Part shown: in pieces, positions 1 through 8,292 of the stretch
Layout: every line of letters starts with the position of its first letter
Position numbering within the stretch: position 1 is the stretch's first letter
NCBI RefSeq assembly: GCF_018129405.1
Contig: NZ_JAFCLP010000006.1
Span: forward strand, 279,683-343,682
Reading direction: 5' to 3'
From: Bradyrhizobium iriomotense
Lineage (GTDB): Bacteria > Pseudomonadota > Alphaproteobacteria > Rhizobiales > Xanthobacteraceae
Length of the DNA stretch: 64,000 nucleotides
Notes under the pieces: generated by a model
Database searches by the model: none
The model's input: the letters and a program-made list of their open reading frames with translations, nothing else
Told to the model about the DNA's origin: nothing
Made by a program: the position numbers and the translations under genes

Positions 1-268
1 TGAAGAGACCGCGGACCTTGTCGGCCACGCTGCCGTCGGTCTCCGCGAACCAGCGCATGTAGAGCTCCAGCGTCGGCTGATCCCGGGCTGCGATGGTCTC
101 GGCGACGAGCTCGTCCTTGCTGGTGAAATGATAATAGAGCGTCTTCTTGGTGACGCCCGCCTTCTCGGCGACGGCATCCATGCTCACCGCCCTGATGCCT
201 TCACCATAAAACAGGCGCGTCGCTGCAACGACGATCTGCTCCCGCGTGCTGTCACCCTGTCTCGACAT
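1..268 (-). CDS. TetR/AcrR-family transcriptional regulator (C-terminus beyond window)
   Basis: The first 89 residues are present and the gene runs off the left edge. The N-terminal helix-turn-helix is typical of TetR: residues about 10-55 include VSMDAVAEKAGVTKKTLYYH followed by FTSKDEL. The ligand-binding domain is almost entirely outside the window. The gene is divergent from the enoyl-CoA hydratase at 357, and an inverted repeat lies between them, so it probably represses itself and that gene. The ligand may be an acyl-CoA or related compound, which is inferred only from the neighbour. The start is the ATG at 266-268. Confidence 0.9.
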   Translation of the reverse strand, partial: MSRQGDSTREQIVVAATRLFYGEGIRAVSMDAVAEKAGVTKKTLYYHFTSKDELVAETIAARDQPTLELYMRWFAETDGSVADKVRGLF

Positions 269-276
269 CGATCCAA

Positions 277-300
277 TGTATACCGTCTAGTGAGTATACA
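277..300. promoter_or_regulatory. Probable TetR operator in the divergent promoter
   Basis: TGTATAC (277-283) and GTATACA (294-300) form a perfect 7-bp inverted repeat with a 10-bp spacer. The spacer also has partial symmetry, in the ACCG..TAGT style common in TetR operators. It lies 9 bp upstream of the TetR start codon and ahead of the enoyl-CoA hydratase, so one bound dimer could control both directions. Binding itself is inferred. Confidence 0.7.
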
Positions 301-356
301 CAATGAAGCCGGTGTGGCTGACTTCCGGGCCTGTTCGACCTGGAAGGAGCCTTCAC

Positions 357-1136
357 TTGTCCGATCTCGTCCTCTCGGAAACGCGCGGTGCCGTTGCTCT
401 GCTGACGTTCAATCGTCCGAACAAGCTCAACGCGCTGAGCTACGCCCTCATCGACCGCCTGATGGCGATGCTCGACCGTATCGAGGACGATGCAAACATC
501 CGTGCCGTCGTCCTGACCGGGGCGGGCGACCGGGCGTTCTCGGCCGGCGCCGACATCGCCGAATTCTCGGAGAGCATGAAAGCCGGACCCGATGCCGCGG
601 TGAAGGCGTTCGTGCGGCGCGGCCAGGCGATGACGGCGCGCCTGGAAGCGTTTCCGAAGCCGGTCATCGCCGCGGTCAACGGCATCGCCTTCGGCGGCGG
701 CTGCGAGATCACGGAAGCCGTGCATCTTGCCGTCGCGAGCGAGCGGGCGAGCTTCGCCAAGCCCGAGATTGCCATCGGCATCACGCCGACCTTCGGCGGC
801 ACCCAGCGCCTGCCGCGGCTCGTGGGCCGGAAGCGGGCGCTGGAATACCTGCTGACCGGAGATTCCTTTTCACCACAGCGAGCCCTCGAGATGGGATTGG
901 TCAACCGCATTGTGCCGCACGAGCAGCTCATGGACGCCGCCTTCGCGCTGGCGGGCCGCATCGTCAGGCATTCGCAGCTGGCGGTCGCCCGGGTGATCAC
1001 CGCCGCCACGCGGGGCCTCAACGTCTCCATCTCCGAAGGTCTCGCCATCGAGGGGGAGCAGTTCGCGCGCATGGCGGCAACCCAGGATACGCGCGAAGCG
1101 CTCGATGCCTGGCTGGCGGCTCGCACGCCGCGATAG
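357..1136 (+). CDS. Enoyl-CoA hydratase/isomerase (crotonase) family protein
   Basis: A 259-residue crotonase-fold protein of usual family length. It probably hydrates or isomerises an acyl-CoA in fatty-acid or aromatic catabolism. Family signatures are FSAGADIAEF (first oxyanion-hole loop), NGIAFGGGCEI (second oxyanion-hole glycines) and KPEIAIGITPTFGGTQRLPR (active-site Glu region). I chose the TTG start at 357 because AAGGAG lies about 8 nt upstream and the product then begins like other members. An in-frame ATG at 303 sits directly against the operator with no ribosome-binding site and would add 18 non-conserved residues. It is divergent from and probably regulated by the TetR protein. 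The exact substrate cannot be read from sequence. Confidence 0.9.
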   Translation: MSDLVLSETRGAVALLTFNRPNKLNALSYALIDRLMAMLDRIEDDANIRAVVLTGAGDRAFSAGADIAEFSESMKAGPDAAVKAFVRRGQAMTARLEAFPKPVIAAVNGIAFGGGCEITEAVHLAVASERASFAKPEIAIGITPTFGGTQRLPRLVGRKRALEYLLTGDSFSPQRALEMGLVNRIVPHEQLMDAAFALAGRIVRHSQLAVARVITAATRGLNVSISEGLAIEGEQFARMAATQDTREALDAWLAARTPR

Positions 1137-1304
1137 GCAGGCGACGAGTTCCGCCGCCGTCCCGGCCGCGGGCCGGCAACCAGTCATTCACCATATGATC
1201 GCGGACGCCGCATCGGGGAGATGAATCCGCAACTCATCCTGTCCATTGTGGCCTGACGGGGCGCAGGCGCCCCGGAGGAATCCCGCAAGACAAGGTATTT
1301 CGCA

Positions 1305-2636
1305 GTGTCCGACGTAGCACGATGGTTGGGCCCCTCGGTCGATATGACCGAACGGCGAAACACAGGGCGAAACATCTGGCTTTCCTGCCTGATCGGGCTG
1401 ACGGCGCTGCTGGTGCTCGGCAATCTTGCCAGCGACGCGACGCTTCCCGTGAATTACGGCTGGGACGCTCGCGTCAATTGCGCCGCGGTCGATGCTTATG
1501 CCGACGGGCTCGATCCCTATTTCGTCAAGAACCTGAAAGGCACCAGGCTCTCCTACCCCTATCTGCCTGTGACGCTCGACGTCTTCCGTCCCGTGTGCGC
1601 GGGCGGCGTCCTCGTCGCTCATCACATGGGCGTCTATCTCGTCCTCGCCGTGCTCTGCGGCCTGCTCTTGCCGGGGCTTGGCCGGACGCGATCAAGCCCG
1701 CGCGATGTCGCGCTCAGGCTGCTCTGCGTGTTCGGCGCGTTCCTCGGCTTCGAATGGGTCTGGGCGACCGGGAATTTCGCGATCCTGGGCGGCGTGCTGA
1801 CTGCGGTCGCGCTGAGGCTCCTGCTTCGCGCAACGGCATCCGGCGCATGGGACCGCGGCTTTGCCTTGCGCGTCGGCGGCGCCGCGCTGCTTGGTCTCGT
1901 GACCTCGTTGAAGCTGGTGTTCTGTCCCGTGATCGCCGCGCTCTATTTCCTGCCGCTGCCGCGAGCGCGCAAGCTGGTGCTGATCGCGGTGGCCGCATTC
2001 GGCTTCGCATTGCCGATCCTGATCTCGAGAGTGTTCTACGCCGACCTGTTCTCGAGCTGGCTCGCTGCGCTGACAAAGCAGATCCCCGATCAGCATGCCG
2101 TCGAGCTCATGGAAACCAATCCGTCGCTGCTGCTGCTGGCGCGTAGCCTCATGGACCAGGTTGGGCTCGGCGACAGCAAGCCGGTGATGTTCGCCACCTA
2201 TGCGTTCGCAGCACTCGCGCTCGTGCTCGTGCCGTTCGTGCTGTCCGTTCTGCGCGCGGCCGGCAGCGAACCGGTTCGGGCAGGGGGATTGCTTCTGACG
2301 CAGCTCGATCGCTGGCTGATCGACCATCCCCGCGTGGCCACGCGCGTCACCGTGCTCGCGATGTTTGCGCTCTATGTCAGCGCGCCGCGCCTCAAGGAAT
2401 ATGCCTTCTTCGAGCTCGCGGTCTATGCCGCGGTTCTCATCGCCGATCTTCCGGCCCTGGCACTCGCCGCCATGCTCACCGTCGGCCTCCTCGCTCCCGG
2501 CCTGGTGTCGATTTCGGGACACACGGTGGACGGCGGCTTCATCCTCCTCATCGTCGCGCTGGCAAGCTTCTGGATCCTGCTGCTCGATTTTCGCGCGGAG
2601 CCGATGCGACCTGAGGCGCAGGACGTGCGTTCATGA
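1305..2636 (+). CDS. Polytopic membrane protein, possibly GT87/DUF2029-like
   Basis: A 443-residue inner-membrane protein with roughly nine to eleven hydrophobic segments (for example around residues 27-45, 105-125, 140-175 and 185-235). The layout resembles the DUF2029/GT87 polyprenyl-phosphate-dependent mannosyltransferases. An acidic loop after the first membrane segment (NYGWDARVNCAAVDAY) is the sort of place such enzymes hold the catalytic acid, but I cannot confirm membership. The start is GTG 1305, with an in-frame ATG at 1344 as an alternative. It stands alone, downstream of the crotonase gene. Function is unknown. Confidence 0.75.
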   Translation: MSDVARWLGPSVDMTERRNTGRNIWLSCLIGLTALLVLGNLASDATLPVNYGWDARVNCAAVDAYADGLDPYFVKNLKGTRLSYPYLPVTLDVFRPVCAGGVLVAHHMGVYLVLAVLCGLLLPGLGRTRSSPRDVALRLLCVFGAFLGFEWVWATGNFAILGGVLTAVALRLLLRATASGAWDRGFALRVGGAALLGLVTSLKLVFCPVIAALYFLPLPRARKLVLIAVAAFGFALPILISRVFYADLFSSWLAALTKQIPDQHAVELMETNPSLLLLARSLMDQVGLGDSKPVMFATYAFAALALVLVPFVLSVLRAAGSEPVRAGGLLLTQLDRWLIDHPRVATRVTVLAMFALYVSAPRLKEYAFFELAVYAAVLIADLPALALAAMLTVGLLAPGLVSISGHTVDGGFILLIVALASFWILLLDFRAEPMRPEAQDVRS

Positions 2637-2822
2637 GAGCTCTCACCATCGAAGCCGGCGCTGCAGGCCTTAGCGTCTCGCGACGCCAACGAGCTGCGCA
2701 ATTGAAAAGAAGGGCGCGATCCATTGTCGGACCCAGGCGCTGCCCCGAGCGGCGCGGTGATACCACCCAAGGTGGCAAGATTCTTGCTACGGTAACCTTC
2801 GCTCGACTGGCTGCGGAGACCC

Positions 2823-3782
2823 ATGATGCTCTCGACGCAACGCTCGCTCGCGACGGCCCAGCTTCGCCGCAACAGTTTTGAGGAGATCTTCGAATCCCGG
2901 ACACCGTTGCGCGAGGCGGCCCTGGAGTCATTTCGCCGCAGGAACGCGGTCCTCGACGGAATCTTTTACGACATCGGCAAGGTGACCGATGAGGAGGCCC
3001 GCGAAACGGCCCCCTGGCTGGCGCGCGAGGGCGCCATCCTGATCGTCCCGCCATTCGGCGCCGGAACGCTCAAGCTCTGCAACACCGTGGAAGATTTCGC
3101 CAATGCCGGCGGCGCCGATGTCCGCATCCTGGCGGTGGCGGGCGTCGGCAGTTCGGCGCTGGGGGCGGCGGCCTTCGCGCGAAACGTGGCGGATGCGTTT
3201 GGTGTCGCGGTCGCAGCCGTCGTGTCGGGCTATGGGCTTGCCGATCTGCTGACCGAGGCGCTCGGCGGCTGGTTCTGGTTCGGCACCCTCAACCGCCTGC
3301 GCCATCAGTTCGAGGAGCTGGACGACATGAGCCGGGCGCTCAACCGTCCGGAGACTCTGAGCCCGCCGACGTCACCGCTCGAACTCGGCCGCATCAGCCT
3401 GGATACAAGGACGGTCATGGCCTTGCTGAGCGATGGCCGCTTCAGCTTCTCCCTGGTGACCGGACACTCCAAGGGCAACCTCGTGATCTCGGAAGCGCTG
3501 TACGAGTTGAAGGAAACACCGGCGATCGAACAGGCTATTCCCGCCGACAAGTTCTGGATCGTCACGGTGTCCGCAGCAGTCGCGATGCCGCCCCGATACA
3601 GGAAGATCATCGATGTGATGGGCACGATCGATGGCTTCGGCGCGCTCAACTCGACGCTCGGCATCTCGATCGAGAAAGCGTGTCCGTTCAGTTGGCACCA
3701 CACCAACACGGACTTGCCGTTTCACCTGCCCGTGACGAAAGTTTTCAGGGAGCTTCAAGTCGAGCGGAATGTTGCCGTCTGA
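2823..3782 (+). CDS. Conserved hypothetical protein with a lipase-like nucleophile elbow
   Basis: A 319-residue soluble protein with no signal peptide. I do not recognise a named family. It carries TGHSKGN (around residue 218), which looks like the G-x-S-x-G nucleophile elbow of alpha/beta hydrolases. A preceding Gly/Ala-rich stretch (AVAGVGSSALGAAAF) and FSWHHTNTD near the C-terminus could supply a histidine. A hydrolase is therefore possible but unproven. The start is the first of two adjacent ATGs, and 186 bp of noncoding DNA separate it from the upstream gene. Confidence 0.75.
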   Translation: MMLSTQRSLATAQLRRNSFEEIFESRTPLREAALESFRRRNAVLDGIFYDIGKVTDEEARETAPWLAREGAILIVPPFGAGTLKLCNTVEDFANAGGADVRILAVAGVGSSALGAAAFARNVADAFGVAVAAVVSGYGLADLLTEALGGWFWFGTLNRLRHQFEELDDMSRALNRPETLSPPTSPLELGRISLDTRTVMALLSDGRFSFSLVTGHSKGNLVISEALYELKETPAIEQAIPADKFWIVTVSAAVAMPPRYRKIIDVMGTIDGFGALNSTLGISIEKACPFSWHHTNTDLPFHLPVTKVFRELQVERNVAV

Positions 3783-3838
3783 GCCACTCTTTGTTCATGT
3801 TTCGTTCTTATGCTGCACGTCCAGCCAAGGAGCGAGCC

Positions 3839-4210
3839 ATGGACAACCGTATCAACGAAATTCGTAGATTAATCAGGGCATTGCGTGTGAGCATGCGCGA
3901 GGCCGAGGCCATTATGCACGAGCAGATCAACCGGGACGAGGATTGCACCTTCGTTGCTGAGGAGATCCTCAAGATGCGGACCGTGATGAGCGGACTAGCC
4001 CAGGAGCGCGCTGCCCTTGGCGATACCGACCCGATCGTCGTAGCCAGCCTCTTCGTCCCGCGCCGGGCGCCAGCACCGTCTCGGCCCCGCACAGTGAAGC
4101 GCCGCCTCGTCCCCCAGGATCAGGACTTCGGCTGCTCGCGAGATAGCCGCATGTCATGGACAACCTCCGGCGCTTTATTACCTCGCAGAATGATTCCCAG
4201 CTGTATCTAA
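3839..4210 (+). CDS. Small hypothetical protein, C-terminus probably replaced at an island junction
   Basis: A 123-residue product starting at ATG 3839, with AAGGAG about 8 nt upstream. The first ~90 residues form a regular charged helical protein (MDNRINEIRRLIRALRVSMR onward). The last ~30 residues are irregular and lie antisense to the truncated HEPN/RES gene, which suggests the natural 3' end was lost where foreign DNA joined near 4150-4165. Small proteins like the N-terminal part are, from memory, common in Bradyrhizobium. Their function is unknown. Confidence 0.6.
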   Translation: MDNRINEIRRLIRALRVSMREAEAIMHEQINRDEDCTFVAEEILKMRTVMSGLAQERAALGDTDPIVVASLFVPRRAPAPSRPRTVKRRLVPQDQDFGCSRDSRMSWTTSGALLPRRMIPSCI

Positions 4211-4604
4211 GCTGTTCATGCTCTGACAGCCGAAATGGCTCTGCATCTGACCAAAGCTCGTGAGGCATCCTCTCGGCCAACTCGTCCCGCAGCCGTTCTC
4301 CACCTTTACGCGGGAAATCGAGCCCCATCTCATCAAACACTTCCAGGGTTATGTAAGTCACTCCCTGATAACCCCCTTCAGCACTCTCGTACGGCAATCC
4401 TGCGTTTGCGGGATCGTCATAGTAGCTGCAGACACGCTCGGCGATGTACTCGGCAACATCTTCAAGGGGAGCGGCAATCGGCTTCTTCGAAACCCTTCCG
4501 CAAAAATCGCACTTCTTGTTTTCGGCCATGCCTTGGACATAGCCCTGTATGTCCTCATCGTTGAAGCATTTGTCACACACGAATTCGTAAGACTTAAAAG
4601 ACAT
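3969..4604 (-). CDS. HEPN/RES N-terminal-domain protein, truncated
   Basis: Residues 1-147 match the architecture that precedes RES toxin domains. A zinc-binding pair (CDKCF near residue 10 and CDFC near residue 32) is followed by a helical HEPN-like region ending in RLSEHEQLRYSWESFCEVIK. In full proteins of this type, an RES (NAD+-degrading toxin) domain follows. Here the frame after residue 147 reads antisense through the neighbouring gene and shows no RES residues (no Arg-Glu-Ser core). The protein is therefore probably C-terminally truncated and inactive as a toxin. The zinc/HEPN assignment is from pattern recall, and the truncation is inferred from the frame. Confidence 0.6.
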   Translation of the reverse strand: MSFKSYEFVCDKCFNDEDIQGYVQGMAENKKCDFCGRVSKKPIAAPLEDVAEYIAERVCSYYDDPANAGLPYESAEGGYQGVTYITLEVFDEMGLDFPRKGGERLRDELAERMPHELWSDAEPFRLSEHEQLRYSWESFCEVIKRRRLSMTCGYLASSRSPDPGGRGGASLCGAETVLAPGAGRRGWLRRSGRYRQGQRAPGLVRSSRSAS

Positions 4605-4637
4605 AAGGTAATGGCCCCGCGCTCTGCCCCGATCTGA

Positions 4638-5615
4638 CTAGCGGTCAGCATCCGACGAAGGCAACCTCCATTTGCTACGGAGAAGCTGTGAGAGCTCTGC
4701 CGCCTCGCCAACCTTGAGGTTTGACATTGCATGGACGAGCTTCTGAAGGCGAGGTGGGACTTTCGGTGCGTTCAATATCTCTGGCTCGCCAAGCGGCCAC
4801 CCGGCTAGTGCCGCGCGGGCGTCCTCCACGCTTTTGAATAAATGCGGATTGGCAATGAACTGGATAGAAGACCCAAATCCACCATTTTCATAGGATTGCT
4901 CATTCACGAAGCCAATGAAGTGAAGACGTTCACGAGCTTCTGCCGCCCCCTTCAAGGTGGTCTTGGGGCTGAAAACACCAGTAACCAGTCTACCCCTGTA
5001 ATAACGACGGAAGAACTCATGGGGCACGTACTCCCCGCCAAGCCCCACGTTCACGCGGTCCCACTTATCACCGCCATTGAAAAGCGTCCGAACATCCGCA
5101 AGGAGTACATGCGTCGCTGATCCTGGTGGCGGAAATTTGTGCGGCGTGCCGTCCCGTTCGAACTTTTGGCAGATCCTTTCAACCGCTTTGAGAGTTTCGC
5201 CTTCCTCGGATTGGCGCGAGTCCTCGGCAGTCGTCGTGAGCTGCCTTTTGACCATCACCGCGCCGTCTTCGAATTCTTCCTTTGTGGTGGCGGCCCGAAC
5301 CGCATCGGTTTCCTCTAGGCGCATCATCTCGACCAGATACTCTTGGCCGCCAGACGCGAACCCGTAATCCAGCGTCGAATCTCCTTCGCCCGCGACTTCG
5401 TATCGCGGCTGGATCCCCGCCTTATGAAGCTCTGAGCCGAAGCGGAGTTCAAACAGCTTCGCCTTGTTTTCGCCCTTCAGACCCCCGTTTTTATTGATGT
5501 CGGCCACCAGAGGCTTGGCCCATGGCACGGCCTTAAGATCGTCCATCACCGTTTCCATGAAGTCGCCCTCACGGCCGGTCAGAAAATCGAAGGAAAGCTC
5601 GTCGGGTTGTGGCAT
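4638..5615 (-). CDS. Hypothetical accessory protein, possible restriction-endonuclease-like fold
   Basis: A 325-residue soluble protein that I do not recognise. An N-terminal block has ELRFGSELHKAG, then DSTLDYGF and GGQEYLVEMMRL. The order Glu, Asp, beta-strand Glu resembles a PD-(D/E)xK nuclease core, although the usual Lys is not in place. The C-terminus is helical. It is transcribed away from the HNH gene at 5709. The ATG at 5615 has no Shine-Dalgarno sequence and sits directly beside a palindrome. An in-frame ATG at 5558 has GAGG 8 nt upstream and could be the true start. Its sequence is less GC-rich than the flanking chromosome, consistent with acquisition. Confidence 0.65.
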   Translation of the reverse strand: MPQPDELSFDFLTGREGDFMETVMDDLKAVPWAKPLVADINKNGGLKGENKAKLFELRFGSELHKAGIQPRYEVAGEGDSTLDYGFASGGQEYLVEMMRLEETDAVRAATTKEEFEDGAVMVKRQLTTTAEDSRQSEEGETLKAVERICQKFERDGTPHKFPPPGSATHVLLADVRTLFNGGDKWDRVNVGLGGEYVPHEFFRRYYRGRLVTGVFSPKTTLKGAAEARERLHFIGFVNEQSYENGGFGSSIQFIANPHLFKSVEDARAALAGWPLGEPEILNAPKVPPRLQKLVHAMSNLKVGEAAELSQLLRSKWRLPSSDADR

Positions 5616-5616
5616 G

Positions 5617-5631
5617 ATGCTATCTTAGCAT
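5617..5631. promoter_or_regulatory. Palindrome in the divergent promoter of the 4638 and 5709 genes
   Basis: ATGCTA-TCT-TAGCAT is a perfect 6-bp inverted repeat with a 3-bp spacer. It lies 2 bp outside the ATG at 5615 and within the 93-bp gap before the HNH gene. It could be an operator that co-regulates the pair. No regulator gene is adjacent, so one of the two proteins, or an outside factor, would have to bind. Confidence 0.4.
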
Positions 5632-5708
5632 GCACTATTCGCCGGGCTCAATTTTCTAGATCATTTGGGGCTATTCTGCCCTCATTATTTGACGACGGGC
5701 ACACTTCA

Positions 5709-6638
5709 ATGGTTCTGGAAGACATTGTCGGACCTGACACCCGACTATACGCCAAAAGTGAGTGGGGACCGGCCGGACCACTGTGGCCGGCTCTCTCGTT
5801 CTCTCAGCCGGGGATCGCCAACAGGTTTGGCGGTATCTACACCCGCGGCAGAGACCTCGTGATCACGGTCGGCACCGCCAATCCAAAAGACACGTTAGAT
5901 CCGGCACATCGGCAACGGCTGATGTCGATTGTGGACGTGGCACCAAACATCATCGTAGCCACGGGCGAGTTGGTCGAACCAGAGACCTGGAGGCGTGCGC
6001 AACAGACGCATCCCGGTCGATGGAAGTTGTCGATGCCGATCGTCCGCTGCTGGACATTCTCAGAGTTTCCGGAGGCAAAGGTATGCATGCCGGCAACGTA
6101 TCAATGGTTTGCTAATCCCACGAAGCGGGGAAGACCTATTCCAGTCGAGAACGCGGATCGTGAGACGTTATTGGCCCTTGAGCTCACGGCCATAGACATT
6201 CCGCCCTACGTTGAGCGGCGCCTGCATACGATTCCCGAAGATCAACTCTTGAACCAGGATCTAACCCGGCTCGTAGGCAACATCACGAATTCTGTGGCGC
6301 GTGCAGGTACCGACCGCACGGGCGTTTATCCGGAGCGCAGTTCGCTGAACTTCTCGGACCTGTTCAAACTTCTCAATGATCTGTGGCGGAAGCAGCAAGG
6401 GAGATGCGGACTATGCAACGGGCGGATCGTGCCTGGTGAGGAGAACCCTGTGCTGCAAATGTCGGCGGACCGCATCGGCAGCACGAACAAGGCCTATAAC
6501 GCCGAGAACGTTCACCTAACGCACGTCGGTTGCAATCTGGCCAAGAGTTCTGCCTCGCTCGAAGAGTGGGGTGAATTCCTCGAAGTGCTGCGGGGTACGC
6601 GCGATCAGGACAATTCTTTGGTCCAACGTGGAACGTAG
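5709..6638 (+). CDS. HNH-endonuclease-like protein
   Basis: A 309-residue protein. The C-terminal ~75 residues carry an HNH/zinc-ribbon signature: RCGLCNGRI (CxxC), then SADRIGSTNKAYNAENVHLT and CNLAKSS. This matches the D-R...N-V...C-N-x-A-K pattern of HNH nucleases that use zinc. The first HNH histidine is replaced by Ala/Asp in the S-A-D-R segment, as in many variants. The N-terminal ~225 residues are unrecognised and may be a target-sensing domain. I chose ATG 5709 because the longer frame (from 5607) would overlap the divergent gene. It faces away from the 4638 gene, and both may form one accessory module. Confidence 0.7.
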   Translation: MVLEDIVGPDTRLYAKSEWGPAGPLWPALSFSQPGIANRFGGIYTRGRDLVITVGTANPKDTLDPAHRQRLMSIVDVAPNIIVATGELVEPETWRRAQQTHPGRWKLSMPIVRCWTFSEFPEAKVCMPATYQWFANPTKRGRPIPVENADRETLLALELTAIDIPPYVERRLHTIPEDQLLNQDLTRLVGNITNSVARAGTDRTGVYPERSSLNFSDLFKLLNDLWRKQQGRCGLCNGRIVPGEENPVLQMSADRIGSTNKAYNAENVHLTHVGCNLAKSSASLEEWGEFLEVLRGTRDQDNSLVQRGT

Positions 6639-6728
6639 ACCTGCATGTGCCCTGTGGAGCACTTCCTGCTTTGGAAAGCCATGTCGAGTGGGGACGTGGC
6701 TCAGAGCAAAATTAACGTGGCGGCTCCC

Positions 6729-7925
6729 TCACAGCGGCACTTTGGCGAACGTGCCATCCTTACCGATCGCGCCCGGATCTCCATTGCTTCCCTGTTTTCC
6801 AGCGGGCCCCACCGGACCGGCCTGTCCTCCGCCGCAGTAGCCGCCGCCATGGCCGCCAGGGCCGCCGTCTCCGCCTGGGCCGCCTCTGCCACCGGCACCT
6901 CCAGCACCACCCGCGCCTCCCTTCGCGCTGAAAGTGATAAGGCCGCTATCTCGGTCTGGCTCTTTCGATTTGAGAATGAACCGTCCTCCTTCGCCACCAG
7001 GAAGCCCTGGCTTGCCGTTTTCACCGGCGCCACCAGGCTGGCCCGGTCCACCTGGGCCGCCGCCGTGTTTGCAGTCGAATGCTCCAGAAGCAGAGTTCTC
7101 ACCGGGTCCGCCATTTCCACCCTTGGGGCCCGGCAGCCCGTCCGCTCCCCGTCCGCCGTCGCCTCCCTTGAGGTCAATGGCAATGGCTCCCGCCAACCTA
7201 TCATAAACAACGAGAGTAACCGTTCCTCCGGGCTTGCCTGGCTGTCCAGGCTGTGGCGCAGGCACTGCCGCGCGAATGGCCGCACTACCGATCGTCTCTA
7301 TCCTCACCGCTTCAATGGTCACATCACGCCCGCCGGTTTGCAGCTCTGCATCCTGCAAGCGTAGAACACTGAAATAGATTATCGGGCTATCGACGTTAAC
7401 GACCGCTCCCTTGATGGTCGCAGTCGGAAGTTTGGATAGAGCTGCGGTCTTATCATATTGATCGCCCGAGGTGATCGGAGCTTGTCGGAATGCATCCGGT
7501 AGGGTCTTTTTGTCGGACTCGATGACGACAGCGGGTGTGTCGCTCGAAAATACTGCAAGGTGCGTATCACCAAGCAGCCGAGCGACGAAAACTGCACCTC
7601 TTTCCGGAACTCCCAAGAAAAGCGACGACAGAAAGAGGAGCGTGACACCGACTGAGAGAACGAGCACGGTCCAGAGGCATGCCAGTGCGGCAACTGTCTG
7701 CCGTTTGGCGAGCGCTGAAGTGAGAAGAGAAACGATGGTCGCCAAAACAATCAGGATGAGTGCAACGCCAAGCAACGCTCCTGGTGCCTTCTTCAAAGAT
7801 AAGGCAGCCGCAGCCAGAGCTAGAGTAAAATATCCGATGTACAAGAAACGCTTGGTCCGAATGGAGACTTTGCTTTCTCCGCTCACTGTTTCGTCCTGGT
7901 GAGCTTGCCGAGGTATCCGAGCCAT
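6729..7925 (-). CDS. Membrane protein with collagen-like Gly-X-Y repeats
   Basis: A 398-residue protein. About three hydrophobic segments lie in residues 25-110 (FLYIGYFTLALAAAALSL, then ALLGVALILIVLATIVSLL, then WTVLVLSVGVTLLFLSSLF). A globular region of ~120 residues follows. From about residue 235 there is a long Gly-rich tail with many Gly-X-Y triplets, for example GQPGKPGG, GLPGPKGGNGGPGE and GPVGPAGKQGSNGDPG. This layout suggests an envelope-anchored, possibly trimeric, surface structure. The ATG at 7925 has GGAG 8 nt upstream. Longer in-frame starts at 7952 and 7973 lack a ribosome-binding site. The partner and function are unknown. Confidence 0.75.
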   Translation of the reverse strand: MARIPRQAHQDETVSGESKVSIRTKRFLYIGYFTLALAAAALSLKKAPGALLGVALILIVLATIVSLLTSALAKRQTVAALACLWTVLVLSVGVTLLFLSSLFLGVPERGAVFVARLLGDTHLAVFSSDTPAVVIESDKKTLPDAFRQAPITSGDQYDKTAALSKLPTATIKGAVVNVDSPIIYFSVLRLQDAELQTGGRDVTIEAVRIETIGSAAIRAAVPAPQPGQPGKPGGTVTLVVYDRLAGAIAIDLKGGDGGRGADGLPGPKGGNGGPGENSASGAFDCKHGGGPGGPGQPGGAGENGKPGLPGGEGGRFILKSKEPDRDSGLITFSAKGGAGGAGGAGGRGGPGGDGGPGGHGGGYCGGGQAGPVGPAGKQGSNGDPGAIGKDGTFAKVPL

Positions 7926-8292
7926 CGATGACTCCAAATGATTTTCCGCCATCAGCGGGAATGAAATATACAATACCCGCTATGGTAGCGGGCCCTAAAT
8001 CAAAATCCAACTGTCTTGTGAAGAACAAAGCGGTTCATTGGACATCTCCTGAGATTAACGATGAGACGGGCCAGAATGACGACGTCGATGGCGGCGGCCG
8101 CGGTCTACTCCTTCGTCTCTGGTCGCTGCGCGCGCCCCGCCAGCCATGACTGCCATGGTTCGCGCGCTGGCTTGCGACGGCCAGTTCGCCGAATAGGACG
8201 GCTCCGCGCTGCATCGCCATTTGCTGACTTCTTGCAATGCCCGAAATCGAGATTTTCACGCCGGGGCGCCATCCTCGCCCCATCAGCTCTCG
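7926..8292. other. Intergenic region between the collagen-like gene and tRNA-Leu
   Basis: About 370 bp with no convincing gene. It contains a perfect hairpin, CCCGCTA-TGG-TAGCGGG (7976-7992), about 50 bp upstream of the collagen-like gene start. The short frames on both strands have low-complexity Arg/Ala-rich products and no ribosome-binding site. Confidence 0.5.

Noticed and set aside
1162-1176. CCGGCC-GCG-GGCCGG hairpin after the crotonase gene
   Set aside because: The stem is only 6 bp with no T-run, so it is weak evidence for a terminator in such GC-rich DNA.
128-1198. A 356-codon frame overlapping the crotonase gene
   Set aside because: It is out of frame with a gene that has full crotonase motifs, and is Arg-rich throughout.
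2633-2881. An 82-codon frame after the first membrane protein
   Set aside because: It overlaps the next gene start, has no ribosome-binding site and is not protein-like.
4230-4640. Plus-strand frames over the truncated HEPN/RES gene
   Set aside because: No motif or ribosome-binding site. The minus strand gives the coherent zinc/HEPN-like protein.
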